Positions 36,288 through 45,505 of a DNA stretch of 64,000 nucleotides are shown here, piece after piece. Made by a program: the position numbers and the translations under genes. The stretch covers positions 1 through 64,000 of the forward strand of contig NZ_KB905384.1 in NCBI RefSeq assembly GCF_000379465.1, in the 5' to 3' direction. This DNA comes from Sciscionella marina DSM 45152 (GTDB lineage: Bacteria; Actinomycetota; Actinomycetes; Mycobacteriales; Pseudonocardiaceae). The stretch's first letter is position 1, and each line of letters starts with the position of its first letter. Below the pieces are notes generated by a model that did not search any database, had not been told where the DNA came from, and was given only the letters and a program-made list of their open reading frames with translations.

Positions 36288-36707
36288 TCACACTCCTCCA
36301 TCACGAACGGCTGACCTCACCCAGCGACTGGGGCCCACGTCACGCTCAAGCAACGAGCAAATGATATTGATCTCCGTGCCTGAAAACGTCAAGATAAACC
36401 AAATATTGAAACAATCCCAAAAGAAGCGCGATCAAAGACATACTCCAGGAACGCTCTATTCCCTATTCGAGAATATCTTGTTGCGATATTTGGCAAGCCC
36501 GCCGCTGAGGAGATCCGGATTCTGCAGGAACTCGCCGGCCACATAGCAAACCGTCTACAAGGGATGGCGTTAGAAACTGGAGGAAAGCTCCGGTGGTGCA
36601 CGGTACCGACGCTCACGTGATCGGGTTTAGCGCAAGCATAATCGCTTCGTCGCGCTGACGGGGTGGGGCGAGAATTGTTGCAGCGAGAGCGCCTGTACGG
36701 GTCGACC
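36288..36707. other. AT-rich gap, possible gene debris
   Basis: This probably contains the promoter of the GMC operon. One plus-strand frame (about 36453-36620) reads 'PIREYLVAIFGKPAAEEIRI' and 'LQELAGHIANRLQGMALETG' without a start codon, and may be the tail of a lost gene. Nothing else is recognisable. Confidence 0.35.
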
Positions 36708-36839
36708 CAAAAGAGCGTCTTCGACCAGGCTGTGCAAACGCTGCGCTTCCCCGATGTGTTCGCGTACTACCTTGGTGCGATAGCGAGTCAAATCCCGCCG
36801 CTGCCGGATCGGCTGTGGCGGGACGAAACTCGGCCGCAC
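36708..36839 (-). pseudogene. IS110-family transposase remnant
   Basis: A 44-residue stretch reads 'VRPSFVPPQPIRQRRDLTRY' and 'RTKVVREHIGEAQRLHSLVE' + DALL, which is the conserved linker after the catalytic domain in IS110 transposases (FVPPKPIRELRDLTRYR style). Nothing before or after belongs to the family. It is a short relic wedged against the end of the FUSC gene, different in sequence from the copy at 12495. Confidence 0.7.
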
Positions 36840-36852
36840 CAGACACACGCGA

Positions 36853-39699
36853 TCAGGGGAACCTCAATTCGGAAAGGTTCGCATGTTCGTCGGTGGCGAG
36901 ATCCGCTCTCGGTAAGACGAGATCGAGCTGATTGAGCCGGTCGCCGGACAACCGTGTTTTCGTGGTCACCGTGGCGTACCCAGTGGTGATCATGTTGTAG
37001 GTCCCCGGATCGAGGTCCAGTCGGTATCGCCCCTGACGGTCGGCGTGGGTGTGGGCGAGTAACCCGCCGTCCGAGGCGAACACGGCTACCGCCGCCTCAG
37101 GATGTGGTTCCCCATGCGGATCACGGATAGTGCCGTGCACGCTGCTCCGCGCCGCAGACTGTGTGGACAGGATGAAGTCGGCTGCGGCCGGTGCACGGAC
37201 GTGAACGCGCACTCGACCGGCCACCGACTCCTGTCCGCTGGTGGTGACGGCGGTCAGGTAGTGACCGGCAGCGCAGTCGGAGAATCGGTAATATCCGGTC
37301 AAAGGGTTGGTCTCGGCATGTGCCGCCTCGTATCCCGATGGGTGCAACAAGGTCACTCGGGCGGACACGGGTTCGCCGCTGTCGGTGATGACCTGGCCGA
37401 CCACCGTGTTACCGAGTCGCGTCTCCACGAGCGCGGTCTCGCTGGGAGTGGAAAGCTCCCGCAACGATTGGTGCACATGCGTCAGCGTGCGCAGCACCGG
37501 GCTGGATGCGCGCGCGCCGGGCACCGCGACGGTACGGCCGAACAACGCCACATCCGCCGCGACCAGCGGGTCGGAGGCGCTCGGCTGGTCGCGCCCGATG
37601 CGGACCCTGGCCAGTTCCTCGCCGGCGGTCGCAAGTGCGCGACACGCGGCGGCCAGCCCCCGCTGCCGTACCGGTGGGGCGTCCCGCAACGCGACAGTCA
37701 GCGCACGGGTGGACGTTGCGATACTGGCATACAGCGAAAGCCGGTGCCGCACCTGGCGCGGGCTATTGTTCCACAACAATGGGCGGGTCATGGGTTTCGC
37801 AACCAGACTCAACTGCCGCATCCGGTCGTCGAGCGTTCTCGACAGACCGGCCAGATCGGCCGACTCCCCACCGGCGACCGGATCCAGCCTGGTTGCGGCC
37901 GCGTGCAGCAGCTCAGCGAGCTGATGCAGGAAGGCATCACGCGCGGACCGGAACGTATCGCGCGTGGATAATGGCATCACCACCAGCGCGACCAGAAAGC
38001 CGATCCCGGCCCCGACCGCGGTCTCCTCGAGTCGCAGCAGCAGAAAGCCCGGGGAGAACTCGTGGAGTACGCTGTAGAGCTGGCCGAGCATGATCGTCAG
38101 GAAGAAGATCATGTACGCGTACGAGAGCCGCATCAGGTAGAAACCGCAGAACATGGATGCGACGATGACCACGATCGACCAGATCGGCTGCCCGGCAGTG
38201 AGCTCGGCGAATCCGATGGAAACCCCGAGCCCCACGAGGGTACCGAACACGCGGTTCCAGCCCTTGATGAACTGTTCGCTGCGCGTGGCCGTCCCCGCGA
38301 ACATCAGGAACGCGGCCAGCACCGCCCAGTAATAACGGGTTTCGGACAGCTCGCGGCCGACCAGGATGGCCAGCCCGCCGGCGATCGCGACCTGCACCGC
38401 CTGCCGGGAGGACATCGCCATCCGCGCCAGCGGGTTCCACCGATGACCACGCGCGTGCACCTCCCGCGCGGCAGCCGGGGAGCCGGGCAGATTGCCCATC
38501 ACCAGCTCCACGACCGGCTCGAACTCGTCGAGCTCCGCGTCGTCGTGCGGTGCCAAGTCGCCCCTGCTACGAGCGAGTGCAACGAACTCGAGCACGGCAG
38601 CAGCGAAATGCCGCGCCGCCCACCAGCCCTCACTGCCCGGTTCGGTTTCGCCGTCTCCCGCCGGTTCGCTGCGCTCGGCGAGCTCGTGGGCGCCACGGTT
38701 CGCGCCCTGATCATCTCGACGAGCCAGCCGATCCGCGACACGCGCCGCCATCAGGCGCAAGGAAGGTTCGGCAGACACCAGTGCCTTGGCCGCGGTGGCC
38801 ATGCGGTCCATCGTCTGCTGCGCCTCGACCAGCTTGCGGCGTAACACCACCGGCGAGTCCCCGGCGGGCAAAGCGCCAGGCTCACCCGACATCGCCTCGA
38901 CCATCAGCGCAATCTCGGCGAGGTTCGCGTGGCTACGCTGAATGCGTCGCCACGCCCTGGCCACCCGGGCCTCGTCCGGTTCCCGGTCCACGAGCAAGAC
39001 AGCCACCGCGCGAGCCATCGCCCTGGTTCGAGCATCAAAGCCGCGCACCGCCCGATTCAGCGTGCGAGCCGGGTTTTCCCGTAACACCGTGATCGAGAGC
39101 AGCACCACCCAGACTGTGCCGATAACGATCGCGACCAGCAGCAGCGGCAACATGTCGAACGTGGCATGCAGGAACGACGAGAAGAAATACCCCATCCACC
39201 CCATGAACCCGTAGAAGAAATACGGGATACCGAACTTACGGATGAACACCGCCACGAACATGACCACCACGAACACGCCGAGCATCAGATCGGTGTTCCC
39301 CGAAACCGACACCCCGGCACACATACCGGCCCCCAGCGCAACAGGAAAGAACAATGCCGTGCGGACCTTGGGCCACACACCGGTCCCACTCAGCGCCTGT
39401 GCCCCCATCATCGCCACCATCGCGCCAAGCAACATCACGACCAGCATGAGCTTCGCGTCCGCCCCGATCAGCAAAGCGAAACCGTACTCCACCGCGAGCG
39501 CACTGGCCATGCTGATCGCCGAAGACCCTGCCATCCGAATCCGCCCGAGCCCGGGATCCGAAGCGACCAGCCGGTCCCACAGTTCAACGAGCCGCTCGGG
39601 CACGAATAACCACCCTTCCCGACGCTGGACAATCAGCGTCAACGACGAGACCGCGGCACCGAAGCGGCGCTGATTCCGTCGTCCAAACCAACCAGTCAC
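36853..39699 (-). CDS. FUSC-type membrane exporter with C-terminal Ig-like domains
   Basis: This 948-residue protein has two membrane halves, each with several hydrophobic segments ('MASALAVEYGFALLIGADAK', 'LMLVVMLLGAMVAMMGAQAL'; later 'RQAVQVAIAGGLAILVGREL', 'YYWAVLAAFLMFAGTATRSE', 'GWNRVFGTLVGLGVSIGFAE'), the pattern of the fusaric-acid/aromatic-acid exporter family (FUSC_2). The C-terminal ~185 residues carry two carboxypeptidase-regulatory/SpaA-like beta domains ('VVGQVITDSGEPVSARVTLL' near 766 and 'VHGTIRDPHGEPHPEAAVAV' near 855), unusual for this family. The GTG at 39699 is chosen because the longer frame would cross the divergent marR start. It is likely controlled by that MarR. Confidence 0.85.
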   Translation of the reverse strand: MTGWFGRRNQRRFGAAVSSLTLIVQRREGWLFVPERLVELWDRLVASDPGLGRIRMAGSSAISMASALAVEYGFALLIGADAKLMLVVMLLGAMVAMMGAQALSGTGVWPKVRTALFFPVALGAGMCAGVSVSGNTDLMLGVFVVVMFVAVFIRKFGIPYFFYGFMGWMGYFFSSFLHATFDMLPLLLVAIVIGTVWVVLLSITVLRENPARTLNRAVRGFDARTRAMARAVAVLLVDREPDEARVARAWRRIQRSHANLAEIALMVEAMSGEPGALPAGDSPVVLRRKLVEAQQTMDRMATAAKALVSAEPSLRLMAARVADRLARRDDQGANRGAHELAERSEPAGDGETEPGSEGWWAARHFAAAVLEFVALARSRGDLAPHDDAELDEFEPVVELVMGNLPGSPAAAREVHARGHRWNPLARMAMSSRQAVQVAIAGGLAILVGRELSETRYYWAVLAAFLMFAGTATRSEQFIKGWNRVFGTLVGLGVSIGFAELTAGQPIWSIVVIVASMFCGFYLMRLSYAYMIFFLTIMLGQLYSVLHEFSPGFLLLRLEETAVGAGIGFLVALVVMPLSTRDTFRSARDAFLHQLAELLHAAATRLDPVAGGESADLAGLSRTLDDRMRQLSLVAKPMTRPLLWNNSPRQVRHRLSLYASIATSTRALTVALRDAPPVRQRGLAAACRALATAGEELARVRIGRDQPSASDPLVAADVALFGRTVAVPGARASSPVLRTLTHVHQSLRELSTPSETALVETRLGNTVVGQVITDSGEPVSARVTLLHPSGYEAAHAETNPLTGYYRFSDCAAGHYLTAVTTSGQESVAGRVRVHVRAPAAADFILSTQSAARSSVHGTIRDPHGEPHPEAAVAVFASDGGLLAHTHADRQGRYRLDLDPGTYNMITTGYATVTTKTRLSGDRLNQLDLVLPRADLATDEHANLSELRFP

Positions 39700-39715
39700 C
39701 GGTACTTTACCGCCA

Positions 39716-39729
39716 ACTATCGGTATAGT
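39716..39729 (+). promoter_or_regulatory. Operator/-10 element in the marR-FUSC spacer
   Basis: ACTAT-CGGT-ATAGT is an inverted repeat in the 37-bp gap between the two divergent start codons. Its right arm contains TATAGT (39724-39729), a good -10 hexamer 7 bases before the marR ATG, so transcription would begin at or next to the start codon (leaderless). A MarR dimer bound here would block both genes. Confidence 0.55.
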
Positions 39730-39736
39730 ACAGGTT

Positions 39737-40264
39737 ATGAGTGAAAGTGACGCACCGACCAGCGTTGATACAGTCGGACAACAGGACACACTCGATACCG
39801 TCGAGCTCGCCACCGCAGTCCTGGTTCGCAACTTCGAGCTCCTGCGTCGACGCAGCGACATTTACACCGAGCTCGACCGCTCCGAATACCTGCTGCTGCG
39901 CAGCCTCGAGTCGGCGGCTTCAGCCGACATTCGCTCGCTGGCCGCCGCACTCGGACTCGACCCCTCCACCGTCGGCCGACAGATCGCCACAATGCAACGC
40001 AAAGGACTGGTCACCCGACAGCTCGACCCGAGCGACCGGCGATGCAGCCTGATCTCCCCGACCGCCAAAGGCCAACACAAGATGGCCAACACCAAACGCA
40101 AACGCCGCCAAAGCCTCACCGACACCCTCGGCGACTGGACCGATCGCGAACTCCGCGAATTCGGCGAACATCTCCGGCGCTACAACCGCGCCATCGCCCA
40201 ACAATATTTGGCAATTAGGCCCCAACCACGCCCAGCAGTGGAACCACTCGCGAATCAACCCTGA
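39737..40264 (+). CDS. MarR-family transcriptional regulator
   Basis: This encodes 175 residues. The winged helix is 'LDRSEYLLLRSLESAASADI', 'RSLAAALGLDPSTVGRQIAT', 'MQRKGLVTRQLDPSDRRCSL' with the wing DPSDRR, flanked by dimerisation helices. It probably represses the divergent FUSC exporter and itself, releasing DNA when a phenolic or other exported compound binds. No Shine-Dalgarno sequence precedes the ATG, consistent with a leaderless start. Confidence 0.92.
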   Translation: MSESDAPTSVDTVGQQDTLDTVELATAVLVRNFELLRRRSDIYTELDRSEYLLLRSLESAASADIRSLAAALGLDPSTVGRQIATMQRKGLVTRQLDPSDRRCSLISPTAKGQHKMANTKRKRRQSLTDTLGDWTDRELREFGEHLRRYNRAIAQQYLAIRPQPRPAVEPLANQP

Positions 40265-40500
40265 CCCGACCGGTGAGCGGATTGTCAAGGTGACCGGCGG
40301 ACACTCCCGCACACCTGCGCCTCAATCTCACGATTACGTTGCGCGCCTACCGCTTGACAGCATGTATCAAGTTACCGGTGTCGACGGACCGAAACGTCGA
40401 CACCGCGTTTCATGACGTACAAATGATCGGACACGCGAAAGAATCGGAACATAACGGATGGTCTGATCGTTGCCTGCACAGCCCGGAGAGGACACCGGAC

Positions 40501-40850
40501 ATGGCGACTCATCAATTGCCGATCGAACAAGCCGAAGTCAGCGACGAAGCGACCAAGCGATTGTATCTCGTCGTCGGACGATTGTTCAGATCTCTGCGCA
40601 GGTGCGGTGATATCGACGGTCTCGGTCACGGCGCGGTCTCCGCGCTGGTCACCCCTGGCCAGCTCCGATGCCATGCGCCTCGGCGACCTCGCCAGTCGTG
40701 AGGGTGTTGCGGCGCAGACCCTTTCCAGGATGATCGCTGTGCTCGTGGACGAGTGCTATGTCGCGCGCGAACCCGTCCCGCCGATGGGCGGACGATCCGC
40801 TCACAGATCGGGAGAAGTGGCGGGATCGGGCTGCGAAGTTGGAATCCGGT
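40501..40850 (+). pseudogene. MarR-family regulator, frameshifted remnant
   Basis: The ATG at 40501 opens 'MATHQLPIEQAEVSDEATKR', 'LYLVVGRLFRSLRRCGD' and '...GAVSALVT'. A one-base shift near 40660 is needed to reach 'SSDAMRLGDLASREGVAAQT' and 'LSRMIAVLVDECYVAREPVP', the MarR recognition helix and wing. A further shift near 40790 ends the similarity. The usual C-terminal dimer helix is not found. It is a dead regulator, distinct in sequence from the intact MarR just upstream. Confidence 0.75.
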
Positions 40851-41536
40851 AGCCCGGTATCACTACGTGAACTTGCACATTGCATTGCGCTAATCGGTGA
40901 GCGGGTCGAGCAGGAGAGCATCGAGGTGAGCAAACTAGTCGCGGAGTGGTGTAGAGCCCGGGAGTCCTCGAGTGTATCTCGCGGGCGATGCTGTTCAGGC
41001 CGAGTTGATCAATGTGATCGCTGACGCCGATAACCCTCGCGAGCCGCGAGTCTCAGTGAACGATCGCCGTGCCGGAAACTCATCGTTTCTGCTCGGGCTG
41101 CCAATTCGGGTCCCGACCCAGGAGCGCCACGATCCGGTCCATGGGCTTGTCATCGGCGGGTTCGGGAAGCGGGGCGCGGTAGGAGTCGGAGGCGCCGGTC
41201 AGCGGGGCGAGTCAAGTACGGAACCGTCGGCAGGCGCCGATCCTGACCTTTCGGGCCTCGGGCCATCAGCTCGACGAGTCACACATCGCCCGCGACCGAT
41301 TCCTTGCGGTGACATGGGTGGCCGGCGGCGCGGAATCGGGCCGCGCTGGTATTCGATGGGATCCCGCGCAATTTTTACTCTGTATATCCGGGCGGATGAG
41401 AGGAGTAGTCGGTTTTCCGTGAATGCTCGGTGTTCGAAATATGAATATTTCGCCGTATTTCCAGAGTGTGAGACGTTCTGGAACGTTCGATGTGGTGCGT
41501 TTACGTTCTCTGGATAGCAGAAGGAAAGGGCGAGCC
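40851..41536. other. Long gap with no supported gene
   Basis: A plus-strand stretch before 40975 reads 'DREKWRDRAAKLESGSPVSL' and 'RELAHCIALIGERVEQESIE', which looks protein-like but has no start and is not a family I know. After ~41040 nothing is recognisable. The last ~100 bases, more AT-rich, should hold the promoter of the DszA-like operon; GGAAAGG at 41523 is its ribosome-binding site. Confidence 0.4.
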
Positions 41537-42910
41537 ATGGCGCGAATCCTGCATTTCAACGGATTCGAAATGAACACTCCGAGTCATATCAACCACGGAC
41601 TGTGGGTGCACCCGGGCAATCGGCGGCATGAATACACCGATATCGGGTATTGGCTGGATACCGCGCGGTTGCTCGAGCGTGGGCTGTTCGATGCGTTGTT
41701 CCTGGCTGATGTCGTCGGCACGTACTCGGTGTACGAGGGTAGTCGCGATTCGGCGATCGCGCGTGGGATCCAGTCGCCCAATAACGACCCTTTCCTTGTT
41801 GTGCCCGCGATGGCGGCCGTGACCGAGAATCTTGGTTTCGCGGTCACGTTCACGACGACGTACGAACCGCCGTTCGGGAACGCGCGTCGGTTTTCCACGC
41901 TGGACCATCTCACTCGGGGCCGTATCGCATGGAACGTTGTCACCGGGTATCTTCCGGACGCGGCCCGCAATTACGGTCTGGGTGCGCAGGTGGGGCATGA
42001 CGATCGGTACGAGCTCGCCGAGGAGTTCCTGGAGGTCTCCTACAAACTGTGGGAGGGCTCGTGGGAGGAGGACGCGGTGCTGCACGATCGTGCGGAGCGG
42101 CGGTACAGCGATCCTGCGAAGGTTCATGAGATCAGCCATCGCGGACGTTATTTCACTGTCGATGGGCCGCATTTGTCGGAGCCTTCACCGCAGCGAACGC
42201 CGGTGATCTACCAGGCCGGTTCGTCGGATCGTGGGCGCGCGTTCGCCGCCAGGCATGCGGAGGCCATTTTCGTCGGTGCCCGCACCGAGCGGCAGGCGCG
42301 TGAGGTGATCGATGACGTCCGTGAACTGGCCGAGGCGAACGGCCGCGGACGCGACGCCGTGCGATTCCTTGTCGGCCTCAACGTTATCGTCGGTGAAACC
42401 GAGAACGAGGCGCGGCGCAAGCTCGACGAGATCCTGCGTTATCGCGACACGATCGGCTATCTCGTCCATTTCGGTGGCAGCAGTGGCATCGATCTCGCTG
42501 CCCTCGGTGCCGAGGAGTATCTGGGGTTCAAGGCGCGCGGACATGTCGAATCGGCGGAGAGGTCCTTCGCGGACAAACGTGTCCGCGAAGTGGTGGATCA
42601 TTTCTCGGATCCCTTCGACGACCCGTTCTTCGTCGTCGGTGCGCCGGACCAGGTGGCCGACCGGATCGAGGAGATCGCTGAACGCACGGGCGTTGACGGG
42701 TTCAATCTGGTGCAGTACCTCTCGCCTGGCACGTTCACCGACTTCATCGAACTCGTGGTGCCGGAACTGCAGCGCCGCGGTCGTTATCGCAGGTCCTACA
42801 CCGAGGGCACGACATTGCGTGAGCGCCTGCACGGCGAGGGCCCGCGCCTGCCCGCATCGCATCCGGGCGCCGCGCATCGCATCGGTGCGAGCATCGGCGC
42901 CGTCCCGTGA
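41537..42910 (+). CDS. FMNH2-dependent monooxygenase (NtaA/SnaA/DszA family)
   Basis: This 457-residue luciferase-like monooxygenase has the family start 'RILHFNGFEMNTPSHINHGL', 'LFDALFLADVVGTYSVYEGS', 'GFAVTFTTTYEPPFGNARRF', 'LDHLTRGRIAWNVVTGYLPD', and later 'TPVIYQAGSSDRGRAFAARH'. Relatives open nitrilotriacetate, dibenzothiophene sulfone, pristinamycin IIB and similar compounds using reduced FMN from a separate reductase, which is not encoded nearby. The ATG at 41537 follows GGAAAGG; the longer frame from 41423 has no support. It overlaps the binding-protein gene by GTGA and is the first enzyme of this operon. Confidence 0.93.
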   Translation: MARILHFNGFEMNTPSHINHGLWVHPGNRRHEYTDIGYWLDTARLLERGLFDALFLADVVGTYSVYEGSRDSAIARGIQSPNNDPFLVVPAMAAVTENLGFAVTFTTTYEPPFGNARRFSTLDHLTRGRIAWNVVTGYLPDAARNYGLGAQVGHDDRYELAEEFLEVSYKLWEGSWEEDAVLHDRAERRYSDPAKVHEISHRGRYFTVDGPHLSEPSPQRTPVIYQAGSSDRGRAFAARHAEAIFVGARTERQAREVIDDVRELAEANGRGRDAVRFLVGLNVIVGETENEARRKLDEILRYRDTIGYLVHFGGSSGIDLAALGAEEYLGFKARGHVESAERSFADKRVREVVDHFSDPFDDPFFVVGAPDQVADRIEEIAERTGVDGFNLVQYLSPGTFTDFIELVVPELQRRGRYRRSYTEGTTLRERLHGEGPRLPASHPGAAHRIGASIGAVP

Positions 42911-44550
42911 AGCGCGCGATATCCGCGGTGGTGGTCGGGTTGACGGTTGTGCTCACGGCCGGTTGCGCGGGGAACGCAGGCGTTGCCACATCCTCGTCTG
43001 GCCCGGTGCGCGGCGGTATGATCACCTACGCCGCCGATCGCGAACCGACCTGTCTTGATCCGCACAACAGCGGCGACATGCCACAGACTTATGTTGCGCG
43101 ACAGTATCTCGATTCCCTGGTGTCCGAGACTGCGGGCGGGAGGGTCGTGCCGTGGCTTGCCACGGGCTGGACGATTTCACCGGACGGGCTCACCTACGAT
43201 TTTACGCTGAAACAGGGCGTGAAGTTCACCGACGGCGTCCCGTTCGACGCGGCGGCCGTTGTCGCGAACTTCCACCAGATCCTCGATCCGGCCACCCAGT
43301 CTTCGACGGATCTACTCTATCTCGATTCGTATTTCGACCAGGCCATCGCGCTCTCGAACCACGCCGTGCGGATTCGGCTCAAGCGCCCTTATTCGCCGCT
43401 GCTGACCGCACTGTCCCAGGCGTTCTTCGGCATGGAATCACCGAGGGCCATGGCGCGCGGGCTCGCCGCGAACTGCGAGTCTCCTGTCGGAACGGGCCCG
43501 TTCAAGGTTGTGCAATGGAATCATGAGCGCGACGTGCAGCTGGTCCGCAACGACGGATATGATTCGGCGCCCGCTAACGCGCGGCATGCGGGCCCGGCCT
43601 ACCTCGACGGCATCACATGGAAATTCCTCAAGGACAACACCAGTCGATATGGTGCGCTGGGGTCCGGTGAAGCGGACCTGATCTTCAACGTTCCGCCCGA
43701 AGACGAGGAGCTCGCAAGAGCGGACCAGTCGATCACGCTGCAGTCGTTCGTGCACTCGGGCTCGCCGTTCAGCCTGGACCTCAACACGCGCAGCCCGATT
43801 TTCTCCGATATCCGGGTCCGCCGAGCCTTCGTGCACGCCGCCGACGCGAAGGAAGCCGTGCAGAGCGCCTACGCAGGCGTCTTTCCTTACGAGGGCAACA
43901 TCCTCAGCAGCGGCACACCGGACTACGACCGCCATTGGCACGAGACGTTGCCCTACGACCCGGTCGCGGCGAACCGGCTGCTCGACCAAGCGGGATGGAC
44001 TCACCGCGACGCCGAGGGGTACCGCACCAAGGCGGGCCGTGAGCTTTCCGTACGCCTGCCGTACAACGCCGACAGCGCGGAGACACCACCCGCGGACTTG
44101 ACGATTCTGCAGGACGTGCAGGCGATGGAGAAGCGAGTTGGTATCCGGGTCGTTCTCGACGCACGCGATGAGGCCAGTATGAATGCGGTCAAGGGCGATC
44201 CCAGGGCGTACGACCTGCTCGGCAACTACTGGAACAGCCCCACACCCGAGGTCATGTACATCAGGTTCTCCAAGGCGACCCTGGACGTGGGCAACGGCGA
44301 GAACACGCCGTTCACCTGGGACAAGGGACTGGACGACACATTGCTGCGCGCCTCGGCTACCACCGATCCGGCTACGCAGAAGCGGTTGTACCAAGCGGCA
44401 CAAGGGATCCTCGCCGCGAAGGCATGGAGCATGCCGATGTATCCGATCCAGACCCGCCTTGCGGTGTCGAAAAGGCTCAAGGATGTCTGGATCGAGGTCT
44501 CCGAGGGAGAGCCGGTCCTTTCCGACGCCTATCTGAGCGCAGGAGGGTGA
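42907..44550 (+). CDS. ABC transporter substrate-binding lipoprotein (SBP_bac_5 type)
   Basis: This 547-residue dipeptide/nickel-type solute-binding protein has a lipoprotein signal with Cys20 in 'VVLTAGC'. Family segments are 'MITYAADREPTCLDPHNSGD', 'WTISPDGLTYDFTLKQGVKF' and 'TDGVPFDAAAVVANFHQILD'. The GTG start overlaps the monooxygenase stop. It delivers the substrate to the two permeases downstream. The coupling to a flavin monooxygenase and a DszC-like protein suggests a xenobiotic or sulfur/nitrogen compound rather than a peptide. Confidence 0.93.
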   Translation: MKRAISAVVVGLTVVLTAGCAGNAGVATSSSGPVRGGMITYAADREPTCLDPHNSGDMPQTYVARQYLDSLVSETAGGRVVPWLATGWTISPDGLTYDFTLKQGVKFTDGVPFDAAAVVANFHQILDPATQSSTDLLYLDSYFDQAIALSNHAVRIRLKRPYSPLLTALSQAFFGMESPRAMARGLAANCESPVGTGPFKVVQWNHERDVQLVRNDGYDSAPANARHAGPAYLDGITWKFLKDNTSRYGALGSGEADLIFNVPPEDEELARADQSITLQSFVHSGSPFSLDLNTRSPIFSDIRVRRAFVHAADAKEAVQSAYAGVFPYEGNILSSGTPDYDRHWHETLPYDPVAANRLLDQAGWTHRDAEGYRTKAGRELSVRLPYNADSAETPPADLTILQDVQAMEKRVGIRVVLDARDEASMNAVKGDPRAYDLLGNYWNSPTPEVMYIRFSKATLDVGNGENTPFTWDKGLDDTLLRASATTDPATQKRLYQAAQGILAAKAWSMPMYPIQTRLAVSKRLKDVWIEVSEGEPVLSDAYLSAGG

Positions 44551-44551
44551 C

Positions 44552-45505
44552 GTGAACGGCTCTGTCAGGCTGCGGGTACTGCGGCGCCTTGCCGAGGCCG
44601 TGCTGTTGCTTCTCGTCGTCGGCACGATCGTGTTCTTCCTCGAACATCTTGTGCCCGGCGATCCGGCACGCGCGATTCTCGGTGGTGCATCCGCGCATCC
44701 GAGTCCGCAGGCGCTGGCCGCTGTGCGGCACGAATACGGTTTCGACCGGCCGTTGCTGGCGCAGTACGGCTCGTTCCTCGCTGGTCTGCTACGGCTGGAC
44801 TTCGGCGAGTCGTACACGCTGAAGCAGTCCGTGCTCAGCGCGATCGGTGGTCAGCTCGGGTCGACATTGGCGCTGACGCTGACCGCCCTCGGTATCGCCT
44901 GGGTCCTTTCGGTGGTTTCCACGCTCGCCGGCGCCGGGCGGAACGGGTGGTGGGCGCGGATCGGCGCCGGGGTCGAGGTCATTGCCGCGGCACTGCCGCA
45001 GTTCTGGCTCGGTGTGGTGCTGTTGCTCGTGTTCGCCGTGCGACTGCACTGGCTGCCGGTGATCGGTACCGGTGCGACCGGGCTCGTGCTTCCCGCGTTC
45101 ACGCTCGGCATCCCGCTGGCCGGGTTCCTCGGCCAGGTCACCCGTGACGAGTTCGACGCGAAACTCAAGCAGCCGTTCGTGCTCTCCGCGCGGGCCCGCG
45201 GCATGTCCGAAGCGGGGGTCCGCGCCCGGCACGTCCTGCGGCATGCCGCGCTGCCCGGGATCACGCTTTCCGGGTGGGGGCTCGGCGCGCTGATCAGCGG
45301 CGCGGTGATCGCCGAGGTCGTGTTCGCGCGCCAGGGAATCGGACAGCTGCTCGTCACCGCGGTCAACTCACAGGATCTGCCGCTGGTCATCGGGATCACG
45401 TTCGTCGTGGCGCTGGTCTACGTCGTCGCGAACCTGCTGACCGACCTCGCCTATGTCGCGGTCGACCCGCGGCTGCGCACGACGATCGGGGCGAGCAAGG
45501 CATGA
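44552..45505 (+). CDS. ABC transporter permease, DppB type
   Basis: This 317-residue membrane protein begins 'LRRLAEAVLLLLVVGTIVFF' with 'LEHLVPGDPARAILG', the typical DppB N-terminus, and has the EAA-type loop 'SARARGMSEAGVRARHVLRH'. It follows the binding protein by one base and overlaps the next permease by four. It pairs with the DppC-type protein to form the channel. Confidence 0.93.
   Translation: MNGSVRLRVLRRLAEAVLLLLVVGTIVFFLEHLVPGDPARAILGGASAHPSPQALAAVRHEYGFDRPLLAQYGSFLAGLLRLDFGESYTLKQSVLSAIGGQLGSTLALTLTALGIAWVLSVVSTLAGAGRNGWWARIGAGVEVIAAALPQFWLGVVLLLVFAVRLHWLPVIGTGATGLVLPAFTLGIPLAGFLGQVTRDEFDAKLKQPFVLSARARGMSEAGVRARHVLRHAALPGITLSGWGLGALISGAVIAEVVFARQGIGQLLVTAVNSQDLPLVIGITFVVALVYVVANLLTDLAYVAVDPRLRTTIGASKA

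Noticed and set aside
40972-41517. Plus-strand 181-residue frame before the DszA-like gene
   Set aside because: No domain, biased composition, and it runs through the promoter-like AT-rich stretch; better read as non-coding.
43438-44817. Minus-strand 459-residue frame across the binding protein and permease
   Set aside because: Shadow of two well-supported ABC transporter genes.
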